From Caldicellulosiruptor kronotskyensis 2002 (GTDB lineage: Bacteria; Bacillota; Thermoanaerobacteria; Caldicellulosiruptorales; Caldicellulosiruptoraceae), in assembly GCF_000166775.1 (NCBI RefSeq), contig NC_014720.1, positions 331,001-395,000 on the forward strand: 64,000 bases of DNA, read 5' to 3'. Each line of letters begins with the position of its first letter. Within the stretch, counting starts at the first letter, position 1. Below, piece after piece: positions 49,868-58,640 of this stretch. Made by a program: the position numbers and the translations under genes. The notes beneath the pieces are model-generated. The model saw nothing but the letters and a program-made list of their open reading frames with translations, did not search any database and was not told the origin of the DNA.

Positions 49868-50509
49868 TTAATTATCCTTTCTCAAATCCAAAACCTTTTG
49901 AATCTCCTCAGGGCTCAGAACCTGCGGCGTGCCTATCTGGCTTGATAGAAATAAAATCTTTGCCCAGAACTCAACAATCTCAAGCTTGTAAAATGCCATC
50001 TCCAAGTCCTTGTCGTATGTCAAAACGCCATGGTTTGAAAGAAGCACAGCATCGTAGTCTTTTATAAAAGGTGCTATTGACTCTGGTACTTCAACTGTTG
50101 AAGGTGTTGCAAACGGCGCAACAGGAATATACCCTCCAAAGATGAAGACTGATTCTGCTAAAATTGGTTTGTCAAGAGGCTTTCTTAAAACTGCAAATGT
50201 TGTTGCATAAGGTGAGTGGGCATGAACACATGCATTAACATCTTCTCTTTCTTGATAGACTTTAAGGTGCATCTTTATCTCAGACGATGGCTTGTAATTT
50301 GTCTTTTCAAGAATTTTGCCTTCCATATCAATTAGAACAAGCATATCTTCACTCAAAAAACCTTTTGATACACCCGAGGGTGTTGTAATAATTTTATCCT
50401 TGTCTACTCTCACAGAGATATTTCCATCAGGTCCGCTAATATATCCTCTTTCGTACATGATTCTTCCAATTCTGCATATCTGTGATTTGATACTTCTTAT
50501 ATCCTGCAT
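49868..50509 (-). CDS. Class II aldolase (FucA/RhaD-like)
   Basis: A 213-residue class II aldolase/adducin-family protein: RGYISGPDGNISVRVDKDKIITTPSGVSKG, VHAHSPYATTFAVL (zinc histidines), SVFIFGGYIPVAPFATPSTVEVPE (glutamate region) and LLSNHGVLTYDKDLE (third zinc histidine). Fuculose-1-phosphate and related aldolases release DHAP and lactaldehyde from deoxy-sugars. It is the first gene of the minus-strand operon with the glycosidase, which supports deoxy-hexose catabolism. ATG 50509 with AGGTGG upstream is chosen over GTG 50518. Confidence 0.88.
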   Translation of the reverse strand: MQDIRSIKSQICRIGRIMYERGYISGPDGNISVRVDKDKIITTPSGVSKGFLSEDMLVLIDMEGKILEKTNYKPSSEIKMHLKVYQEREDVNACVHAHSPYATTFAVLRKPLDKPILAESVFIFGGYIPVAPFATPSTVEVPESIAPFIKDYDAVLLSNHGVLTYDKDLEMAFYKLEIVEFWAKILFLSSQIGTPQVLSPEEIQKVLDLRKDN

Positions 50510-50656
50510 TTTTTCCACCTTTCTTTTAAAGTGTATTGTCGTAATATTGTATTGTTTTGATTTTTTGTTCTATTTTATTTTACAATTATTTGGTTGATTT
50601 GAAAATACCCAAATTTGACATTTTGAAAACTTTATAAGTGCCTACAAAACAAATTT

Positions 50657-50695
50657 ATGCAAACATTTGCATTATAGATAGAAAAGTGATAAAAT
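50657..50695 (+). promoter_or_regulatory. Promoter and LacI-type operator of the GH13 gene
   Basis: Operator ATGCAAACATTTGCAT 50657-50672 (perfect 7-bp arms, two-base centre) overlaps the -35 TTGCAT 50667-50672; TAAAAT 50690-50695 follows after 17 bp. Confidence 0.65.
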
Positions 50696-50745
50696 AAATT
50701 TCAATGTTGTATTTCAAAAAATATTTCAGAAGGAGAGTGCAAAAT

Positions 50746-52479
50746 TTGCAGGTTATTCACAATCAAGTTCATGACATTTTTGCTCTGAGCAAAGATAAGT
50801 TTTATGTAAGACTTTGGGTGCAAAAAGGATTTGCAAGAAGTGTCAGTTTGATATTCTCAGACAGGTATGATTTGGATGTTCAGAAAGTGAAGATGGATTT
50901 TTACATGAACGTTGGAAGTTTTGAAGTGTATACAGCGCAGGTGCAAAACAAAACACCGAGATTTGCGTACAAGTTTTTGATTGAACTTTTGGATGGAAGT
51001 TTTAAAGTATTTAACCAGTTTGGACTTGTAGATACCGAAGAAAACCTGTATTTTGATGCTTTCCAGTTTCCATATGCAAATGAAGCAGATATCTTTGAAA
51101 AACCTTCTTTTACGAAAGGTTTGGTTGTCTACGAGATTTTCCCAGACAGGTTCAAAAGAGGCAAAAAACAAGTGCACAGCAAGAAGCTATTTGATTGGGA
51201 TTACTGCAGCTGGGATGTACCAGGCTCTGAAGTTTTTCTTGGTGGTGATTTTGCAGGCATAAAAGAAAAAATAGAGTATTTTAAAACTCTTGGGATAAAT
51301 GCCATTTATCTTACACCGATTTTTAAATCAAACTCAAGCCATCGCTACAATGTTGACGATTACTTTGACGTTGACCCTCTTTTGGGAACAAAAGAGGATT
51401 TCAAAGACTTAGTAGTAAGCCTTCACAAAAACGGTATCAGGGTAATACTTGATATGGTTTTTAACCACACTGGCATTGGATTTTTTGCCTTTCAGGATGT
51501 TATAAAAAATGGAGAAAATTCAAAATATTATAGCTGGTACAATATAAGGTCTTTACCTGTGGATATCCAAAAAGGAAACTATGAGACCTTTGCAACAAAT
51601 GTAAACAGTATGCCGAGGATAAATACTTCAAACAAAGAGGTTCAGGACTTCTTTTTAAAGGTTTTAAAGTACTGGCTTTTAGAGTTTGATATTGACGGTT
51701 TTAGATTTGACGTTGCTAATGAGCTGGATAAAAACTTTATAAGAAGGATAAGAAGAGAGCTAAAAGCAATAAAAAAAGACATTCTTTTAATTGGCGAGGT
51801 TATGCACAGAAGCGAAAACTTTTTGATGGGAGACATGTTTGATGGTGTGATGAACTACTTTTCGTGGGAGGTTTTTGTAAGGTATTTGATGGGTAAATAT
51901 AATGCAGAGGATGCATCAAGGATTTTGGCAGACTACAGACTAAAATTTAATCCTATACTTTTTTCATGTCAGCTTAACCTCATTGGTAGCCACGACACAG
52001 AAAGGGTTTTAACAAGACTAAATAAAAATAAAGAACTTGCAATGCTTGCCGCAGTGTATAACCTTACCTATCAGGGAATTCCTATGATTTACTATGGTGA
52101 TGAGATTGGAATGGAAGGCGGACATGACCCCGACTGCAGAAGGGGGATGATATGGGAAGAAGTAAAGCATGATAAAGAGATTTTTAACCTGTACAGAAGA
52201 TTAATTGACCTCAAAAAAGTATCTTCAGCTCTAAATAGCGACAATGTAAAAGAGTTTTCAATTGGTGATGTGCTTTGCTTTGAAAGAAAAAGTGAAAGTG
52301 AAGTTGTGTACATTCTTTTTAATCCACGCAAAGCTTTGCAAAAAGTAAAACTGTGGTCAGAGTTTATTGTTGATAAAGAGATTGAATTTTTCAGCATGGA
52401 CAAAAAGATTAAAAATCAATCATGCTATATTGAACTTGATCTGAGTCCCGAAAGCTTTGAAATTGTGATTGTTAAATAG
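50746..52479 (+). CDS. GH13 cyclomaltodextrinase/neopullulanase-type enzyme
   Basis: A 577-residue intracellular GH13 enzyme with an N-terminal beta domain (residues about 1-115) typical of neopullulanase/cyclomaltodextrinase. Catalytic residues: D322 in GFRFDVANE, E351 in LIGEVMH and D417 in GSHDTER. MVFNHTG and VYEIFPDRFKRG fit the family. It cleaves imported maltodextrins. The TTG start at 50746 is supported by AGGAGAG 50731-50737; an ATG at 50704 lacks a site. It is followed by a promoter for the malFG operon. Confidence 0.9.
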   Translation: MQVIHNQVHDIFALSKDKFYVRLWVQKGFARSVSLIFSDRYDLDVQKVKMDFYMNVGSFEVYTAQVQNKTPRFAYKFLIELLDGSFKVFNQFGLVDTEENLYFDAFQFPYANEADIFEKPSFTKGLVVYEIFPDRFKRGKKQVHSKKLFDWDYCSWDVPGSEVFLGGDFAGIKEKIEYFKTLGINAIYLTPIFKSNSSHRYNVDDYFDVDPLLGTKEDFKDLVVSLHKNGIRVILDMVFNHTGIGFFAFQDVIKNGENSKYYSWYNIRSLPVDIQKGNYETFATNVNSMPRINTSNKEVQDFFLKVLKYWLLEFDIDGFRFDVANELDKNFIRRIRRELKAIKKDILLIGEVMHRSENFLMGDMFDGVMNYFSWEVFVRYLMGKYNAEDASRILADYRLKFNPILFSCQLNLIGSHDTERVLTRLNKNKELAMLAAVYNLTYQGIPMIYYGDEIGMEGGHDPDCRRGMIWEEVKHDKEIFNLYRRLIDLKKVSSALNSDNVKEFSIGDVLCFERKSESEVVYILFNPRKALQKVKLWSEFIVDKEIEFFSMDKKIKNQSCYIELDLSPESFEIVIVK

Positions 52480-52506
52480 ATTATTAGAGAAAAGAATAAA
52501 AATTTG

Positions 52507-52557
52507 TTGACAGGAATAAAAGATGATTGTATAATATTTTCAAGAGCAAACGATTGC
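52507..52557 (+). promoter_or_regulatory. malFG promoter with LacI-type operator
   Basis: Consensus TTGACA 52507-52512, 17 bp, TATAAT 52530-52535. Operator GCAAACGATTGC 52546-52557 lies at about the transcription start. Confidence 0.75.
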
Positions 52558-52586
52558 ACATTTTATTTTAAAGGAGGAAAAAGATT

Positions 52587-53495
52587 ATGAAAAAGCGCGA
52601 GCCAATAGGTTACGTATATCTTGCGCCGGCTTTGATATCCATGGCAGTGCTATCTTTCTTTCCAATAGCCATGACGGTGTATTATGCATTTACAAATTTT
52701 AATCTCAACCACATGGAAGACTACAAATTTGTGGGAGTTAAGAACTTTGTAGATATCATAACAGGACCGTTCAGAGAAGTATTTGCGCCAACATTTGCAT
52801 GGACATTTACATTTGCACTTGTTACAGTTCTTATTAATTTTTCAGTGGGACTTTTGCTTGCTGTGCTTCTTAACAACAAGTTTATGAAAGAGACAAATAT
52901 TTACAGGTCAATATTAATAATCCCATGGGCCATCCCAGGAACAATTGCTTCTTTGGCATGGCAGGGACTATTGAATGAAGAGTACGGAGCTATAAACATG
53001 CTTTTAAAAACAATTCACCTTAATCCATTGCCTTGGATGACAGACCCGTTTTGGGCAAAGATAAGCATATTTATTGTTAATCTGTGGCTTTCATACCCAT
53101 TTATGATGAATGCGTCGCTTGGTGCTCTTCAGTCAATTCCGCCAGAGCTCTACGAAGTGGCTGAGATAGATGGAGCTGGCTGGTTTACAAAGCTATTTAA
53201 AATTACAATACCTATGATTGTGCCAACAGCGCTTCCAATTTTGATTTCATCGTTTGCATATGCTTTCAACAACTTCAACGTTGTATACCTTGTAACAGGC
53301 GGCGGACCTGCAAGGCTTGACACTCAGTTTGCAGGGCACACAGACCTTCTTGTCTCAACAACATACAAGCTTACAATGCAGTTTTACAGATATGACCTTG
53401 CATCTGCAATGTCAATCATAATCTTCTTCATTGTGGGAACAATTTCGCTTATCAATATGAAGCTTACAAGAGCATTTGAGGGTGGTGAAAGATAA
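52587..53495 (+). CDS. malF: Maltodextrin ABC transporter permease (MalF-like)
   Basis: A 302-residue permease with six helices and the EAA loop as ELYEVAEIDGAGWFTKLFKITIPMI. It lacks the long periplasmic insert of enteric MalF, as usual in Gram-positives. ALISMAVLSFFPIAMTVYYAFTNFNL and YLVTGGGP are typical. GGAGG precedes ATG 52587. It overlaps malG by one base. No MsmK/MalK ATPase is encoded nearby, so it probably uses a shared ATPase. Confidence 0.92.
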   Translation: MKKREPIGYVYLAPALISMAVLSFFPIAMTVYYAFTNFNLNHMEDYKFVGVKNFVDIITGPFREVFAPTFAWTFTFALVTVLINFSVGLLLAVLLNNKFMKETNIYRSILIIPWAIPGTIASLAWQGLLNEEYGAINMLLKTIHLNPLPWMTDPFWAKISIFIVNLWLSYPFMMNASLGALQSIPPELYEVAEIDGAGWFTKLFKITIPMIVPTALPILISSFAYAFNNFNVVYLVTGGGPARLDTQFAGHTDLLVSTTYKLTMQFYRYDLASAMSIIIFFIVGTISLINMKLTRAFEGGER

Positions 53496-54364
53496 TGATT
53501 GGAAGAGAGTATATGACAAAACAGGATGCTATTGTTCTGTGGATATCAAGAGTGATTATTTGGGTTGCGATAATACTTTCACTACTTCCTACATGGTTTA
53601 TCATAGTTGCGTCGCTATCAAAAGGTGGGGCGTTCTTCCAGTCGTCGTTTTTCCCAAAAGAGATTACGTTTGAGAACTATATTGAGCTTTTCAGGAGAAA
53701 GAGCAGTCCTTCTCAGACACTGCCTGACTTTGTGATGTGGGTAAAAAACAGCTTGATTGTATGTTTTGGAGTTGCATTCCTGCAGATTTTCATGACAGCT
53801 CCCGCAGCATATGCATTTTCAAGGATAAACTTTGTTGGAAGGAAAAATGGGCTCAAAACACTTTTAATTTTGCAAATGTTCCCAACATTCATGGCAATGC
53901 CTGCGATATATGGGCTTTTAGCAAAGTTCAATCTTCTTGACAATCTTTTTGCACTCATTCTGGTACTGGCAGGCGGTTCTGCGTTTAACATCTGGCTTTT
54001 GAAAGGAAACATGGACCAGATACCATACGAGATTGATGAGGCGGCAATAATTGACGGTGCTGGGCATTTTCTGATTTTCAGAAAGATTATCCTGCCACTT
54101 ACTGCACCAATGCTTGCTGTGATGTTTATCTGGAGTTTTAACGGTGTGTTCAACGAGTTTTTGCTTTCAAGCTTAGTTTTACAGTCACCTGAAAATGCAA
54201 CAGTCCCAATTGGACTTAGAAACTTTATAAACAACCAGTTTTCAGCTAACTGGCCTATGTTTTCAGCAGCATCAATACTAGCATCACTGCCAATTGTGAT
54301 TATATACATGGCACTACAAAAACAGATTCAAAGCGGTCTTGCAGCAGGTGCTATCAAGGGTTAA
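53495..54364 (+). CDS. malG: Maltodextrin ABC transporter permease (MalG-like)
   Basis: A 289-residue permease with six helices and EAA loop EIDEAAIIDGAGHFLIFRKIILPLTAPM. The C-terminal AGAIKG is the usual MalG end. It pairs with the overlapping malF gene and the binding protein at 57219. Confidence 0.93.
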   Translation: MIGREYMTKQDAIVLWISRVIIWVAIILSLLPTWFIIVASLSKGGAFFQSSFFPKEITFENYIELFRRKSSPSQTLPDFVMWVKNSLIVCFGVAFLQIFMTAPAAYAFSRINFVGRKNGLKTLLILQMFPTFMAMPAIYGLLAKFNLLDNLFALILVLAGGSAFNIWLLKGNMDQIPYEIDEAAIIDGAGHFLIFRKIILPLTAPMLAVMFIWSFNGVFNEFLLSSLVLQSPENATVPIGLRNFINNQFSANWPMFSAASILASLPIVIIYMALQKQIQSGLAAGAIKG

Positions 54365-54427
54365 TTTGAGGTTTAAATTGACCATAAAAATTATAAAAAT
54401 TCTTTTTTAGAAGGAGGATTAGATAGA

Positions 54428-56050
54428 ATGAAAAAACTTCCTACAGTCGCGTATTTTAGCATGGAGTTTGGTCTTGATTCTAACTTCAAAATCTACGCAG
54501 GTGGGCTTGGAATACTTGCAGGTGACTATTTAAAAGCTGCAAAGGATTTAGGATACCCTGTTGTAGGTGTTGGAATTCTGTGGAAGCAAGGGTATAATAA
54601 GCAGATTGTGACAGAAGAATATGGTGTGATTGATGCTTTTCCAATCTACAGGTACAACTTTTTAAAAGACACAGGTGTTAAGGTTAAGGTAAGAATTAGA
54701 AACAGAGATGTGTACTGCAAGGTGTGGAAGGTTGACAATTTTGGAAATAGCGACCTTTACCTTCTTGACACTGACCTTCCTGAAAATAGTGACAGGTGGA
54801 TTACAGGACAGCTTTATGGCTGGTTCGGTGAAGAAAGAGTTGCTCAAGAGATGGTTTTGGGTATTGGCGGTGTGAGGGCTTTAAAAGAGCTTGGTATCAA
54901 GGTTGATGTGTATCATTTCAATGAAGGACATGCTGTGTTTGCTGGACTTGAGCTTGTAAGGTATTACATGGAAGAAAAAGGTCTTTCATTTGAACAGGCA
55001 CTATCTAAAGCAAGAGAAAAGATTGTGTTTACAACACATACACCTGTTGAAGCAGGAAATGAAACACATCCTTTAAAACTTCTTATGTATATGGGTGCAA
55101 ACTTGAATCTTACAGAAGAGCAGCTTGTTTATATTGGCGGTGCGCCTTTTAACATGACAGTTGCAGCGCTAAGACTTGCTCGCATTTCAAATGCTGTGTC
55201 TGACCTGCACAGAGTTACTGCAAATGCTATGTGGGCTCAGGTTGATAGAAGAAGCAGAATAATTGGTATTACAAACGGTGTTCATGTTGGAACATGGGCA
55301 GACAGAAGAATATTAGAATCAAGACATAATCCTGAAAAGCTTTGGCAGACACATACTCAAATAAAACGTGAGCTTTTGGATTTTGTTGAAAAAAGAACGG
55401 GCGTTAAATTAAGAGAAGATATTTTGACAATTGGATTTGCAAGAAGGGCAGCTCCATATAAGCGAAGCGACCTCATTTTTAGGGACAAAGAAGCGGCTGA
55501 CAAGATGTTCAAAAACGATCTTCAAATAATCTTTGCAGGCAAAAGCCACCCGCTTGATGATACCGGCAAAGAGATTGTTAACAATATCATTGCAATGTCC
55601 AAAAAGTATCCTGGCAAGGTTGTGTTTTTGGAAGACTATGACATGGAAATTGGCAAGATGCTAACCCGCGGATGCGATATCTGGCTGAACAACCCGCGAA
55701 GACCTTTAGAAGCGTGCGGAACCTCAGGGATGAAAGCTGCAATGAATGGTGTTTTGAACGTCTCCACCTTAGATGGATGGTGGCCTGAGGCGTGCCAACA
55801 TGGAATAAATGGGTGGCAGATTGGCGATGGTTTTGAGTCAAAAGACGAAAAAGAACAAGATAGCCACGACCTTAAGAGTTTAGTTAATGTCATGCAAAAC
55901 GAGGTAATACCAACATACTATAAAAACAAAGACAAATGGGTAAAAATGATGCAAAATAGCATTGAATCTACACTTGACAAATTCTCAGCAGAGAGGATGG
56001 TAAAAGAATACTACGAGAAGATGTACATTCCAAAATCCCACGAGGATTGA
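54428..56050 (+). CDS. glgP: Alpha-glucan (maltodextrin) phosphorylase
   Basis: A 540-residue GT35 phosphorylase of the short class that begins KLPTVAYFSMEFGLDSNFKIYAGGLGILAGDYLKAA. NEGHAVFAGLEL, FTTHTPVEAGNETH, GITNGVHVGTW and ACGTSGMKAAMNGVLNVSTLDGWW (PLP lysine in the last) are conserved. It releases glucose-1-phosphate from maltodextrins, complementing the GH13 hydrolase. It is shorter than classical phosphorylases (about 800), as normal for this class. Confidence 0.93.
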   Translation: MKKLPTVAYFSMEFGLDSNFKIYAGGLGILAGDYLKAAKDLGYPVVGVGILWKQGYNKQIVTEEYGVIDAFPIYRYNFLKDTGVKVKVRIRNRDVYCKVWKVDNFGNSDLYLLDTDLPENSDRWITGQLYGWFGEERVAQEMVLGIGGVRALKELGIKVDVYHFNEGHAVFAGLELVRYYMEEKGLSFEQALSKAREKIVFTTHTPVEAGNETHPLKLLMYMGANLNLTEEQLVYIGGAPFNMTVAALRLARISNAVSDLHRVTANAMWAQVDRRSRIIGITNGVHVGTWADRRILESRHNPEKLWQTHTQIKRELLDFVEKRTGVKLREDILTIGFARRAAPYKRSDLIFRDKEAADKMFKNDLQIIFAGKSHPLDDTGKEIVNNIIAMSKKYPGKVVFLEDYDMEIGKMLTRGCDIWLNNPRRPLEACGTSGMKAAMNGVLNVSTLDGWWPEACQHGINGWQIGDGFESKDEKEQDSHDLKSLVNVMQNEVIPTYYKNKDKWVKMMQNSIESTLDKFSAERMVKEYYEKMYIPKSHED

Positions 56051-56056
56051 TAGACG

Positions 56057-57079
56057 ATGGCAACAATAAAAGAAATAGCAAAAGAAGCCAACGTCTCACC
56101 ATCCACTGTTTCGCGGGTTCTTGCAGGCAGTAGCAAAATCAGTCCTGAGACAACCAAGCGGGTTCTTGAGGCTATAAAGAAGCTTGGCTATGTTCCTAAT
56201 GCAAATGCAAAGGGGCTGGTTATAAAAAAATCCTTTACTGTTGGTGTATTTGTGCCGCGAGAACCCGAGAATGCTTTTTTAAATTCTTTTTTCGACCAGG
56301 TGATAACAAGCATATGTAATTTAGTAAATAGCTTTGAGTATGATATCCTGCTTGCAATCTCAAATCCTGAAAAGGAAAAAGAGCTTTTGAAAAGACTTGT
56401 TGAGAGCAAAAAGGTTGATGGGTTTGTGCTCCTTTCATCAAGGGAAAAGGACCCTGCAATTGAGTATCTAAAGAGCATTGACTTTAAGTTTGTTGTGATT
56501 GGAAGACCAATTGGCTATGAAAACAGTGTAAACTGGGTGGACAACGACAATATCAAAGCAGGATTTGAAGCCACCGAGTACCTCATAAGGCTGGGGCATA
56601 GGAAAATTGCCTTCATGGGCGGACCCAGTGATTTGGTAGTAACAAGCGACAGGTTTTCAGGCTACAAAAAAGCTCTTGAGAAATACGGTATACAACCAAA
56701 AAATTCCTATATAAAATTTGCAAACTATTACAAAAAAAGTTACAGAGAAAATGCATATGAGATTTTGAGTCAAGAGGATAGGCCCACTGCTATAGTGTGT
56801 ATGGACGATCTGATTGCAATTGAGATTTTCAAAGTTGCTGAAAGTCTAAATCTTAAAGTGGGGAAAGAACTTTCAGTGATTTCTTTCAATAACTCCATTG
56901 TTAGTGAGATATGCCAACCACCTCTAACAACAGTTGATATTAATATTTTTCACCTTGGCAGGCTTGCTGCCGAAGTGTTGATGATGGACTTAAGTGAGTC
57001 AGCAAAGACTTACAGAAGAATAATAGTTCCACATCAGATTGTTGAAAGAGAATCATGCGGAAAAGCTCAAACGTTATAA
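56057..57079 (+). CDS. LacI-family regulator of the maltodextrin genes
   Basis: A 340-residue LacI/GalR protein: helix-turn-helix TIKEIAKEANVSPSTVSRVLAG, hinge LVIKKSFTVGVFVP and a periplasmic-binding-like sensor domain with IVCMDDLIAIEIFKVAESLNLKVGKELSVISFNN. It lies 6 bases after the phosphorylase stop in the same operon. CAAACG-centred operators at 50657, 52546, 57174 and a half-site at 34021 are probable targets, giving negative control by maltodextrins (inference). Confidence 0.9.
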   Translation: MATIKEIAKEANVSPSTVSRVLAGSSKISPETTKRVLEAIKKLGYVPNANAKGLVIKKSFTVGVFVPREPENAFLNSFFDQVITSICNLVNSFEYDILLAISNPEKEKELLKRLVESKKVDGFVLLSSREKDPAIEYLKSIDFKFVVIGRPIGYENSVNWVDNDNIKAGFEATEYLIRLGHRKIAFMGGPSDLVVTSDRFSGYKKALEKYGIQPKNSYIKFANYYKKSYRENAYEILSQEDRPTAIVCMDDLIAIEIFKVAESLNLKVGKELSVISFNNSIVSEICQPPLTTVDINIFHLGRLAAEVLMMDLSESAKTYRRIIVPHQIVERESCGKAQTL

Positions 57080-57136
57080 TGATTGCATTAAAAAGAAACT
57101 AAATTTATTGATGGAGTAAAAAATTTTTTCTCTCTC

Positions 57137-57183
57137 TTGACTTTTTTTAGAGAGAAATATATAATGTTATTATCAAACGTTTG
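57137..57183 (+). promoter_or_regulatory. Promoter and LacI-type operator of the binding-protein gene
   Basis: TTGACT 57137-57142, 17 bp, TATAAT 57160-57165; operator CAAACGTTTG 57174-57183 (perfect palindrome) at about the transcription start. Confidence 0.75.
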
Positions 57184-57218
57184 CATATCAAATAAATTTA
57201 AGGGAGGTTGTTTTGATT

Positions 57219-58424
57219 ATGAAAAATCTAAAAAGAATCTTGACAGTAGTTCTAATAATTGCTTTTGCGGCTATGGTGCTGATACCACTTAGCGGAGCAT
57301 TTGCGACATCCAAAAAACAGCTTGTTGTCTGGTCACATCTTACTCAGGATGAAGTAAAAGCTTTGCAACCAATTGCAGATAAGTGGGGAAAAGCAAATGG
57401 ATACACTGTAAAAGTCATCACAGACCAAGGTTCGTTCCAGAGCTTCCAGACAGCTGCAATGAGTGGAAAAGGTCCAGATATCATGTTTGGTATTCCACAT
57501 GATAACCTTGGTGCTTTCTGGAAAGCAAAGCTTTTAGAAGCAGTTCCAGCAAATCTCATTGACAAGAAAAACTTTGTATCAACTGCGCTTGATGCATGTT
57601 CATTTGAAGGAAAGCTCTATGCTCTTCCAATTGCTATGGAGACATATGCGCTTTTCTATAATACATCAAAAGTAAAAGAGGCTCCAAAGACAATGAGCCA
57701 GCTCATCACATTGGCTAAGAAATACGGGTTTATGTACGATGTTAACAACTTCTATTTCAGCTTTGCGTTCATTGCTCAAAATGGTGGATATGTGTTCAAG
57801 AACAAAGGTGGTTCGCTTGATCCAAACGATATCGGACTTGCAACAAATGGTGCGATAAAAGGACTTTCATTGATAAGAGATTTTGTTCAGACATATAAAT
57901 TCATGCCAAAGGATATAAGAGGCGATATTGCAAAGGGCAACTTCCAAAATGGAAAGATTGCATTTTACATCAGCGGTCCATGGGATGTTCAGGACTTTAT
58001 AAAGGCAAAAGTACCATTTGCAGTTGCACCACTGCCAAAGACAGACGATGGAAAACCAACACCATCTTTTGTTGGTGTTCAGGCAGCGTTTGTTTCGGCA
58101 AAGTCCAAAAACAAAGATGCAGCTTTCAAGTTAGCAAAATATTTGGTTGAAAACTCAGCTTTGACATTATTTAAGGTTGGACATAGAATTCCTGTATTGA
58201 ATAGCGTTCTTGCAAGCAATGAAGTTAAGTCCGATAAGATAATGAGTGCATTTGCGGAACAAGCAAAAGTTGGAATACCTATGCCAAACATCCCAGAGAT
58301 GTCTGCTGTTTGGACACCAGCTGGTAATGCACTCTCACTTATCACAACAGGCAAAGCAACACCAAAGCAGGCAGCAGAGGCTATGGTAAAACAGATCAAG
58401 CAAGGTATTGCTCAGATGCAGTAA
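57219..58424 (+). CDS. malE: Maltodextrin-binding extracellular solute-binding protein
   Basis: A 401-residue MalE-like protein with a signal peptide (residues about 1-27, ending GAFAT). The mature start KKQLVVWSHLTQDEVKALQPIADKWGKANGYTVKV, then MSGKGPDIMFGIPHDNLGAF and IAFYISGPWDVQDF, match maltose-binding proteins. Unusually for a Gram-positive binding protein no lipobox cysteine is seen; the only cysteine is internal (ALDACSFEG). ATG 57219 is chosen, TTG 57213 is possible. Its own promoter is operator-controlled and a terminator follows. Confidence 0.9.
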   Translation: MKNLKRILTVVLIIAFAAMVLIPLSGAFATSKKQLVVWSHLTQDEVKALQPIADKWGKANGYTVKVITDQGSFQSFQTAAMSGKGPDIMFGIPHDNLGAFWKAKLLEAVPANLIDKKNFVSTALDACSFEGKLYALPIAMETYALFYNTSKVKEAPKTMSQLITLAKKYGFMYDVNNFYFSFAFIAQNGGYVFKNKGGSLDPNDIGLATNGAIKGLSLIRDFVQTYKFMPKDIRGDIAKGNFQNGKIAFYISGPWDVQDFIKAKVPFAVAPLPKTDDGKPTPSFVGVQAAFVSAKSKNKDAAFKLAKYLVENSALTLFKVGHRIPVLNSVLASNEVKSDKIMSAFAEQAKVGIPMPNIPEMSAVWTPAGNALSLITTGKATPKQAAEAMVKQIKQGIAQMQ

Positions 58425-58469
58425 AGTATGTGCAGCGCGTAGAAAATTGAATAACTTAAAGGTTGCGAA

Positions 58470-58502
58470 AGGGCAGCAGAAAAATTCTGCTGTCCTTTTT
58501 GT
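58470..58502 (+). terminator. Terminator after the binding-protein gene
   Basis: GGGCAGCAGAA 58471-58481 pairs with TTCTGCTGTCC 58485-58495 (one G-U), followed by TTTTTGTTTG. Confidence 0.88.
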
Positions 58503-58640
58503 TTGTTGTAAAAAAGTTCATCTTTACAAAATAAAATTCTATTAAATCGAATATGATGTGTGATATAATAAAAGCAAAAATAAAAAATCATTAATAAACA
58601 TAATAAATATAATGTTTTGTCTGAAAGAGAGTGTTTAAGC

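Noticed and set aside
58425..58640. Cobalamin riboswitch before the URO-D gene
   Set aside because: The spacer is short, contains a terminator for the previous gene and AT-rich sequence, and no B12-box was found.
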